Positions 58,297-64,000 of a stretch of DNA of 64,000 nt are shown here, piece by piece. The stretch comes from Streptomyces sp. LHD-70. Its GTDB lineage: Bacteria > Actinomycetota > Actinomycetes > Streptomycetales > Streptomycetaceae. The notes under the pieces are model-generated. The model was not told where the DNA came from and ran no database searches. It was given only the letters and a program-made list of their open reading frames with translations. Position numbers and translations under genes: made by a program. Each line of letters begins with the position of its first letter. The first letter of the stretch is position 1. The stretch lies in contig NZ_JAVIFW010000005.1 of assembly GCF_031157275.1 (NCBI RefSeq), positions 124,001 to 188,000 on the forward strand, written 5' to 3'.

Positions 58297-59661
58297 GTGG
58301 CAGACCGCACACCGCCGCTCACCGTCGAGGAGCTTCGCGCCCTCGTCGCGAGCGGCGAGATCGACACCGTCGTCCTGGCCTTCCCGGACATGCAGGGGCG
58401 CCTTCAGGGCAAGCGGTTCGCCGCCCGCTTCTTCCTCGACGACGTCCTGGAGCACGGCACGGAGGGCTGCAACTACCTGCTCGCCGTCGACGCCGAGATG
58501 AACACCGTCGACGGATACGCGATGTCCAGCTGGGAGACCGGCTACGGCGACTTCGCGATGGTCCCCGACCTCGGCACCCTGCGCCGCGTCCCCTGGAACG
58601 AGGGCACCGCGATGCTGATCGCGGACCTTGCCTGGAGCGACGGCTCGCCCGTGGTGGCCGCACCCCGGCAGATCCTGCGCCGCCAGCTGGACCGGCTCGC
58701 CGAGCTCGGCTACACCGCCCAGGTCGGCACCGAGCTGGAGTTCATCGTCTTCAAGGACAGCTACGAGCAGGCCTGGGACGCCGACTACAAGGGCCTGACC
58801 CCGGTCAACCAGTACAACGTCGACTACTCCGTCCTCGGCACCGGCCGCGTGGAGCCGCTCCTGCGCCGTATCCGCAACGAGATGGCGGGCGCGGGCCTCA
58901 CCGTCGAATCCGCCAAGGGTGAGTGCAACCCTGGTCAGCACGAGATCGCCTTCCGCTACGACGAGGCCCTCGTCACCTGCGACCAGCACGCGATCTACAA
59001 GACCGGCTCGAAGGAGATCGCCGCCCAGGCGGGCCTCTCCCTCACCTTCATGGCCAAGTACAACGAGCGCGAGGGCAACTCCTGCCACATCCACCTCTCC
59101 CTCGCCGACGCCGACGGCACCAACGTCATGCCGGGAGACGACGAAGGAGGCATGTCGCCCGTCATGCGGCACTTCCTCGCAGGACAGCTCGCCGCGCTGC
59201 GCGACTTCTCCCTCCTGTACGCCCCCAACATCAACTCGTACAAGCGGTTCCAGCCGGGCTCGTTCGCGCCGACGGCCGCGGCCTGGGGGTACGACAACCG
59301 CACCTGCGCCCTCCGCGTCGTCGGCCACGGCCGCTCGATGCGGTTCGAGAACCGGCTGCCCGGCGGTGACGTCAACCCGCACCTCGCGGTCGCGGGCCTG
59401 GTCGCCGCGGGTCTGTACGGCATAGAGCAGAAGCTCGAACTCCCCGAGGCCTGCCCCGGCAACGCCTACACCGCGGACTTCGAGCACGTCCCCACCACCC
59501 TCAGGGAGGCCGCCGAACTCTGGGAGAACAGCCCCATCGCCAAGGCCGCCTTCGGAGACGAAGTCGTCGCCCACTACCGCAACATGGCGCGGGTCGAACT
59601 CGACGCGTTCGACGCCGCGGTGACCGACTGGGAGCTGCGCCGCTCCTTCGAACGCATGTGA
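58297..59661 (+). CDS. glnA4: Glutamine synthetase-like gamma-glutamylethanolamide synthetase
   Basis: 454 residues of the glutamine synthetase fold. Metal and substrate motifs: GTELEFIVF, ESAKGECNPGQHEIAFRY in part, GNSCHIHLSL, KRFQPGSFAPTAAAWGYDNR and RFENRLPGGDVNPHLA. The adenylylation-loop motif of true GlnA is absent. I recognise it as the GlnA4 type of Streptomyces, reported to join glutamate to ethanolamine with ATP. GTG 58297 follows AAGGAGGAGACCCCC. Coupled by a 4-base overlap to the aldehyde dehydrogenase. The adjacent EAT-type permease and gamma-glutamyl hydrolase support the ethanolamine assignment over a polyamine one. Confidence 0.88.
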   Translation: MADRTPPLTVEELRALVASGEIDTVVLAFPDMQGRLQGKRFAARFFLDDVLEHGTEGCNYLLAVDAEMNTVDGYAMSSWETGYGDFAMVPDLGTLRRVPWNEGTAMLIADLAWSDGSPVVAAPRQILRRQLDRLAELGYTAQVGTELEFIVFKDSYEQAWDADYKGLTPVNQYNVDYSVLGTGRVEPLLRRIRNEMAGAGLTVESAKGECNPGQHEIAFRYDEALVTCDQHAIYKTGSKEIAAQAGLSLTFMAKYNEREGNSCHIHLSLADADGTNVMPGDDEGGMSPVMRHFLAGQLAALRDFSLLYAPNINSYKRFQPGSFAPTAAAWGYDNRTCALRVVGHGRSMRFENRLPGGDVNPHLAVAGLVAAGLYGIEQKLELPEACPGNAYTADFEHVPTTLREAAELWENSPIAKAAFGDEVVAHYRNMARVELDAFDAAVTDWELRRSFERM

Positions 59662-61043
59662 GGCCCCTGTTGTCGTACGAGCACCACGTACTGAACCCGG
59701 CCACCGAAGAGCTGGTCGCGACGGTCCCGGCGACCACCGTGCAAGAGGTCGACACGGCCGTCGTACGGGCCGCCGCGGCCCAGCAGAAATGGTCCGCCCT
59801 GGCCCCCGCCGACCGGGCCCGCGCCCTGCGCCGCTTCGCCGTGAAGGTCGACGAACACCTGGAGGAACTGGCCCAGTTGGAGGTCAGGCAGGCCGGGCAC
59901 ACCATCGGCAACGCCCGCTGGGAGGCGGGCAACGTCCGCGACCTCCTCGACTACGCCGCCGGGGGAGTGGAACGCCTCAGCGGCCGCCAGATCCCCGTAC
60001 CCGGCGGCCTGAACGTCACCCTCCTCGAACCCCTCGGCGTCGTCGGCGTCATCGCGCCCTGGAACTTCCCGATGCCGATCGCCGCCTGGGGCACCGCACC
60101 CGCGCTCGCGGCCGGCAACGCCGTCCTCCTCAAGCCCGCCGAGACCACCCCGCTCACCGCCCTGCGCCTCGCCGAACTCGCCCTGGAATCCGGCCTTCCC
60201 GAGCACCTCTTCCAGGTCCTGCCGGGCGCCGGGGACGTCACCGGGAACGCGCTCGTCGAGCACCCCGGCGTCGCCAAGATCGTGTTCACCGGCTCCACCC
60301 GGGTCGGCAAGCAGATCATGGCCAAGTGCGCGGACCGCGTGAAGCGCGTGACCCTCGAACTCGGCGGCAAGAGCCCCAACATCGTCTTCGCCGACGCCGA
60401 CATCGAGGCGGCAGCCGCCGCCACCCCGATGTCCTTCCTCGACAACTCCGGCCAGGACTGCTGCGCCCGCACCCGCATCCTCGTGCAGCGCTCCGCGTAC
60501 GACCGGTTCATGGAGCTGCTCGGCCCCGCGATCGACTCCGTCGTCGTCGGCGACCCGGGCGACGAGAAGACCCAGATGGGCCCGCTGATCTCCAAGGTCC
60601 AGCTGGAGCGGGTGCGTTCGTACGTCACCGGCGGCCTGGACACGATCACCGGCAGCGCGCCCGAGGGGCCCGGCTTCTGGTTCCCGCCGACCCTCGTCAC
60701 CGGCGTCGACCCGGCCGCGCCCGTCGCCGCCGAAGAGGTCTTCGGGCCGGTCGCCGTGGTCCTTCCGTTCGAGGACGAGGCGGACGCGGTGCGGCTCGCC
60801 AACGCCACCGAGTACGGCCTCTCCGGCTCGATCTGGACCCGGGACTCGGGGCGCGCGATCCGCGTCTCGCAGGCTGTCCGCGCGGGCAACCTGTCCGTCA
60901 ACTCGCATGCCAGCGTGCGCTATTGGACCCCGTTCGGCGGCTACAAGCAGTCCGGCCTCGGCCGCGAACTCGGCCCGGACGCCCTGACCGCCTTCACCGA
61001 GACCAAGAACGTCTTCATCAGCACGGAAGGTTCCGCACAGTGA
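59658..61043 (+). CDS. Aldehyde dehydrogenase of the gamma-glutamyl pathway
   Basis: 461 residues with PWNFPMPIAAW, TLELGGKSPNIVF (general base), SGQDCCARTR (catalytic Cys; a second Cys follows directly), EEVFGPVAVV and PFGGYKQSGLGRELG. In the proposed route it would oxidise gamma-glutamyl-aminoacetaldehyde to gamma-glutamylglycine; by context it could also take related aldehydes. GTG 59658 overlaps the glnA4 stop, and its own stop overlaps the SDR start, so the three proteins are made in concert. Confidence 0.9.
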   Translation: MRPLLSYEHHVLNPATEELVATVPATTVQEVDTAVVRAAAAQQKWSALAPADRARALRRFAVKVDEHLEELAQLEVRQAGHTIGNARWEAGNVRDLLDYAAGGVERLSGRQIPVPGGLNVTLLEPLGVVGVIAPWNFPMPIAAWGTAPALAAGNAVLLKPAETTPLTALRLAELALESGLPEHLFQVLPGAGDVTGNALVEHPGVAKIVFTGSTRVGKQIMAKCADRVKRVTLELGGKSPNIVFADADIEAAAAATPMSFLDNSGQDCCARTRILVQRSAYDRFMELLGPAIDSVVVGDPGDEKTQMGPLISKVQLERVRSYVTGGLDTITGSAPEGPGFWFPPTLVTGVDPAAPVAAEEVFGPVAVVLPFEDEADAVRLANATEYGLSGSIWTRDSGRAIRVSQAVRAGNLSVNSHASVRYWTPFGGYKQSGLGRELGPDALTAFTETKNVFISTEGSAQ

Positions 61044-61822
61044 CTGAACAGAGCATCTGCCGCCGCCTCGTCGGCCGCACCGCCGTCATCACCGGAGCAG
61101 GCAGCGGCATCGGCCTCGCCACCGCCCGCCGCCTCGCCTCCGAGGGCGCGAACGTCGTCTGCGCCGACATCGACGAGACCGCGGGCAAGACGGCCGCCGA
61201 GGAGGTCGGCGGCACCTTCGTGCAGGTCGACGTCACCGACGGCGAGCAGGTCGAGGCGCTCTTCAGGACCGCGTACGAGACGTACGGCAGCGTCGACATC
61301 GCCTTCAACAACGCCGGCATCTCGCCCCCCGACGACGACTCGATCCTGGAGACCGGCCTGGAGGCGTGGAAGCGCGTCCAGGAGGTCAACCTCACCTCGG
61401 TCTACCTGTGCTGCAAGGCCGCCATCCCGTACATGCGCGAACAGCGCCGCGGCTCCATCATCAACACCGCGTCGTTCGTGGCGCGGATGGGCGCGGCCAC
61501 CTCGCAGATCTCGTACACCGCGTCCAAGGGCGGCGTCCTCGCCATGTCCCGCGAGCTGGGCGTGCAGTTCGCCCGCGAAGGCATCCGGGTCAACGCGCTG
61601 TGCCCCGGGCCGGTCAACACCCCGCTGCTTCAGGAGCTGTTCGCCAAGGACCCGGAGCGGGCCGCGCGCCGCCTCGTGCACGTCCCGGTGGGCCGCTTCG
61701 CCGAGGCCGAGGAGATCGCCGCGGCGGTCGCGTTCCTCGCCAGCGACGACTCGTCGTTCGTGAACGCCACGGACTTCCTCGTCGACGGCGGCATCGCGGG
61801 CGCGTACGTGACGCCGCTGTAG
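61040..61822 (+). CDS. Short-chain dehydrogenase/reductase
   Basis: 260 residues of the classical SDR family. Cofactor motif AVITGAGSGIGLATA, acidic VCADIDE (prefers NAD), NNAGISPPD, catalytic Ser in IINTASFVARM and Tyr-Lys in SYTASKGGVLAM. The C-terminus NATDFLVDGGIAGAYVTPL is typical. GTG 61040 overlaps the aldehyde dehydrogenase stop. The probable job is oxidation of the alcohol group of gamma-glutamylethanolamide to the aldehyde, just before the aldehyde dehydrogenase; that is inference from order and family. Confidence 0.92.
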   Translation: MTEQSICRRLVGRTAVITGAGSGIGLATARRLASEGANVVCADIDETAGKTAAEEVGGTFVQVDVTDGEQVEALFRTAYETYGSVDIAFNNAGISPPDDDSILETGLEAWKRVQEVNLTSVYLCCKAAIPYMREQRRGSIINTASFVARMGAATSQISYTASKGGVLAMSRELGVQFAREGIRVNALCPGPVNTPLLQELFAKDPERAARRLVHVPVGRFAEAEEIAAAVAFLASDDSSFVNATDFLVDGGIAGAYVTPL

Positions 61823-61838
61823 GCGTCCCGCCCCCCGG

Positions 61839-61872
61839 CGCCGTACGGGCCCAGAGCCCTGCTCGTACGGCG
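61839..61872 (+). terminator. Terminator of the glnA4 operon
   Basis: A 9-bp perfect stem CGCCGTACG/CGTACGGCG with an inner GGGC/GCCC pairing, 17 bp after the SDR stop. Confidence 0.75.
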
Positions 61873-61920
61873 TCCGAGGGCTCCCTCCCCGCCGGGCGGC
61901 ACCCCACTTAAGGTGTGCGG

Positions 61921-62811
61921 ATGAGCATGACGACCCCGCCCGGCTGGTACCCGGACCCCGCGGCACCGTCCCTGGAGCGCTGGTGGGACGGCGCCGCGTG
62001 GACCGAGCACACCCGCGCCGCGGGTACACCGGGCGCGCCGGGCCCGGCCGACGCGGCAGCACCGCAGCCCCCGGCGCCGACCGGTGAGGCGTCCGGCCGG
62101 GCCAAGGTCGTCGCGCTCGGCGCCGCCGGACTCGTGCTCGTCACGGCGATCGTCACCGGAGTCTTCGCCCTCGGCGGCGGGGGCGAGCCGGGCCCCGGCC
62201 CCGGGCCGACCACTTCCGCCCCGGAAAGCCCCACCGACCCGGAGTCGACCCCGGCGACCTCGCCGACCGCGAGCCCCACCACCGACACGAACGCCCTGGT
62301 CGACCAGCTGAACGGCATCTCGCTGCCCCTCCTCGACGGCTGGGAGCGCGCCGAGCGCCCCGCCGACCGGGTGCCCACCGCGGTCACGGAGGACGAGTAC
62401 GAGTGCCCCGGCACCACCGCCCTCTGCCGGACCGGCCGGGTCGGCACGTACTCCGTGACCGCCGACGGCAACGCCACCGCCCGCAGCGTCGCCGAGCAGG
62501 ACATCGTCGAGGCCGCGGAGCGCGCGTACGACCGCGACAGCATCGGCCGCAGGCCCTACAACGGCATGAAGGACCACCGCGAGGTCGACTCGGGACGCGT
62601 CGAAGTCGCGGGCGCCGCGGGGCACTTCGTGCGCTGGCGGGTCACCACCGCGTCGGGCCCCGGCGGATACGTGCAGTCCCTGGCCTTCCCGGCACCCTCG
62701 GGCGCCGCGGGCAGCATGGTCGTCGTCCGCTTCGCCTTCGACGCGGGCCCCGACGGACCGCCGCTCTCCGCCATCGACAGGATCACCCACGGGATCCGCT
62801 CCACCCGCTGA
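61921..62811 (+). CDS. DUF2510 membrane-anchored protein
   Basis: 296 residues from ATG 61921 (TTAAGGTGTGCGG upstream). The N-terminal DUF2510 motif is PPGWYPDPAAPSLERWWDGA, followed by WTEHT. A proline/alanine linker, one membrane helix (VVALGAAGLVLVTAIVTGVF) and a Pro/Ser/Thr-rich external linker follow. The outer domain (about residues 125-296) has two cysteines in ECPGTTALCRTG that could form a disulfide. Such proteins are common in actinomycetes, and the function is unknown to me. Confidence 0.83.
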   Translation: MSMTTPPGWYPDPAAPSLERWWDGAAWTEHTRAAGTPGAPGPADAAAPQPPAPTGEASGRAKVVALGAAGLVLVTAIVTGVFALGGGGEPGPGPGPTTSAPESPTDPESTPATSPTASPTTDTNALVDQLNGISLPLLDGWERAERPADRVPTAVTEDEYECPGTTALCRTGRVGTYSVTADGNATARSVAEQDIVEAAERAYDRDSIGRRPYNGMKDHREVDSGRVEVAGAAGHFVRWRVTTASGPGGYVQSLAFPAPSGAAGSMVVVRFAFDAGPDGPPLSAIDRITHGIRSTR

Positions 62812-62840
62812 CCCGGCCCAGGGCCCGTAAGGGGAAGGTC

Positions 62841-62920
62841 CGGCCCCCTCAGAGGAACGCCCGGCCCCTCAGAGGAACGCCCGGCCCCTCAGAGGAACGC
62901 CCGGCCCCTCAGAGGAACGC
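62841..62920. repeat. 20-bp tandem repeat spanning the stop codon of the PLP-enzyme gene
   Basis: Four units of CCGGCCCCTCAGAGGAACGC at 62841-62860, 62861-62880, 62881-62900 and 62901-62920, the last three identical. The minus-strand TGA (62909-62911) is in the last unit; the other three lie just downstream of the gene and copy its final codons and stop. Confidence 0.95.
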
Positions 62921-64000
62921 CCGGCCCTCGCCCCGGTACGTCGGCACCGACTCCGTGACCCGGTCGCCCTCCACCAGGTGCAGCTGCTCGAAGCGCTCGC
63001 ACAGCTCGCCCGCCTTGGCGTGCCGGAACCACACCTTGTCGCCGATCAGCAGATCGTCCGCGGGCGAGCCGAGCAGCGGCGTCTGCACCTCGCCCGCGCC
63101 CTCCTGGGGGTCGTACCGCAAGCCCTGCGGCAGATACGGCACCGGCAGCCGGTCGCGGCCCGCCGCACCGGACGCCGGATAGCCGCCGCCCAGAACCGTC
63201 ACCACACCCACACCGGGCCTGCGCACCACCGGCTGCGCGAACAGGGCCGCCGGACGGCCGCTGAACGACGTGTAGTTGTCGAAGAGCCGCGGGACGTAGA
63301 GCCCCGAGCCCGCCGCGATCTCCGTGACCGCCGCCTCCGCCGCCGTGTGCTGCACACTGCCCGTGCCACCGCCGTTCACGAACTCCAGGCCCGGCTCGAC
63401 GGCCCGCACCGCGCGCACCACCTCCGCCCGCCGCGCCGCCAGCTCCCGCCGCGCCGCCGCCTGCATGGCCCGGATCGCCCGCGAGCGCACCGGCCGCCCG
63501 GCGAGCAGATCGCCCACCCCGGCCACATGCCCCTCGTACGCCATCACGCCCACGAGCCGGAACCCCGGCCTGCGCGCCACCGCCCGCGCCAACTCGGCGA
63601 CCTGCGCGGGGGAGCGCAGCGGCGAGCGGCGCGCACCGATCCGCACCCGGCCGCCGAGCAACTGCAGGGCCGTGTCCAACTCCAGGCAGACGCGCACCTC
63701 TTCACGCCCGCGGTCGCCGTCCCGCGCCGCGTCGATCAGCCGCAACTGCGCCGGGTCGTCCACCATCACCGTGACCGCCGCGGCCAGCTTCGGGTCGGCG
63801 GTCAGCTCCGCGAAGCCCGCACGGTCCGCCGACGGATACGCGAGCAGTACGTCCTCGAAGCCCGAGCGGGCCAGCCACAGCGACTCGGCGAGCGTGAACG
63901 ACATGATCCCCGCGAACCCGTCCTTCGCCAGGGCCCGTTCGAGCAGCGCACGGCAGCGCACCGACTTGCTCGCCACCCGGATCGGCTTGCCGCCGGCCCG
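62909..64000 (-). CDS. PLP-dependent amino acid deaminase/aldolase, alanine-racemase fold (5' end outside window)
   Basis: At least 363 codons; the frame stays open to the right edge (RAGGKPIR before the GTG at 63976), so the true start is beyond it. KPIRVASKSVRCRALLERAL is the N-terminal barrel motif of fold-type III PLP enzymes with the cofactor Lys. Later GGGTGSVQHTA and the C-terminal domain with LIGDKVWFRHAKAGELCERF match D-threonine aldolase or D-serine dehydratase-like proteins. It probably acts on a D- or hydroxy-amino acid. Its stop codon lies in a 20-bp tandem repeat. Confidence 0.87.
   Translation of the reverse strand, partial: RAGGKPIRVASKSVRCRALLERALAKDGFAGIMSFTLAESLWLARSGFEDVLLAYPSADRAGFAELTADPKLAAAVTVMVDDPAQLRLIDAARDGDRGREEVRVCLELDTALQLLGGRVRIGARRSPLRSPAQVAELARAVARRPGFRLVGVMAYEGHVAGVGDLLAGRPVRSRAIRAMQAAARRELAARRAEVVRAVRAVEPGLEFVNGGGTGSVQHTAAEAAVTEIAAGSGLYVPRLFDNYTSFSGRPAALFAQPVVRRPGVGVVTVLGGGYPASGAAGRDRLPVPYLPQGLRYDPQEGAGEVQTPLLGSPADDLLIGDKVWFRHAKAGELCERFEQLHLVEGDRVTESVPTYRGEGRAFL

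Noticed and set aside
62841..62920. CRISPR array
   Set aside because: Repeats are directly adjacent without spacers and overlap a gene's stop codon; no cas genes are present.

Overview
The window is chromosomal DNA of a Streptomyces-type actinomycete. GC content is very high, third codon positions are almost all G or C, GTG starts are common, many intergenic hairpins are near perfect, and the gene order (gyl glycerol operon, metH, the Pup-proteasome region, tatAC, glnA4) is one I associate with Streptomyces core chromosomes. I see no tRNA, rRNA, CRISPR array, prophage or insertion sequence. About 54 genes tile the window.

Left part (1-5,000): a small catabolic set with an aspartate-dehydrogenase-like gene (cut by the left edge), a two-His-one-Glu extradiol dioxygenase/VOC protein, an aldehyde dehydrogenase, and a divergent MFS transporter. 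The shared promoter region holds two inverted copies of a TCTAAGSGCTTAAG box. 5,000-10,700: glycerol operon glpF-glpK-glpD (gylCAB) with its IclR regulator gylR upstream; similar boxes precede glpF and gylR at 20-bp spacing. 10,676-15,100: metH (B12 methionine synthase) and a HAD phosphatase. 15,464-18,750: two tandem peptide-binding lipoproteins without permease or ATPase genes. 18,884-20,470: an unpaired NarL response regulator and a RecB-like Fe-S nuclease.

Centre (20,650-41,200): the Pup-proteasome locus. In order: M50 site-2 protease, trmI, a secreted protein of unknown function, a ferredoxin (opposite strand), arc/mpa ATPase, dop, pup, an endonuclease VII-like HNH gene overlapping prcB, prcB, prcA, a LacI regulator with a divergent MFS gene, pafA, two FKBP-type isomerases, pafB, pafC, a zinc-ribbon protein, a tiny membrane protein, tatA, tatC and a lipid kinase. 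Pup is made with a C-terminal Gln, deamidated by Dop, ligated to targets by PafA and delivered by Arc to the PrcAB core; PafBC is known as a DNA-damage transcription activator.

Right part (41,271-64,000): an Mtr4/Ski2-like helicase, a pseudouridine synthase, a siderophore-interacting reductase behind an iron box, a 5'-3' exonuclease, a glycine-betaine-type ABC importer whose permease is fused to two substrate-binding domains, an XRE-cupin regulator with a cytoplasmic metal-receptor-like protein, a TehA-like carrier with a divergent LysR, and an ethanolamine/gamma-glutamyl catabolic cluster (hydrolase, EAT permease, GntR, glnA4, aldehyde dehydrogenase, SDR). A DUF2510 protein and a 5'-truncated PLP fold-III enzyme close the window.

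The most unusual structural signal is recurrent: at least seven loci carry short tandem repeats (11-24 bp units, 3-4 copies) exactly at gene 3' ends, usually spanning the stop codon itself.
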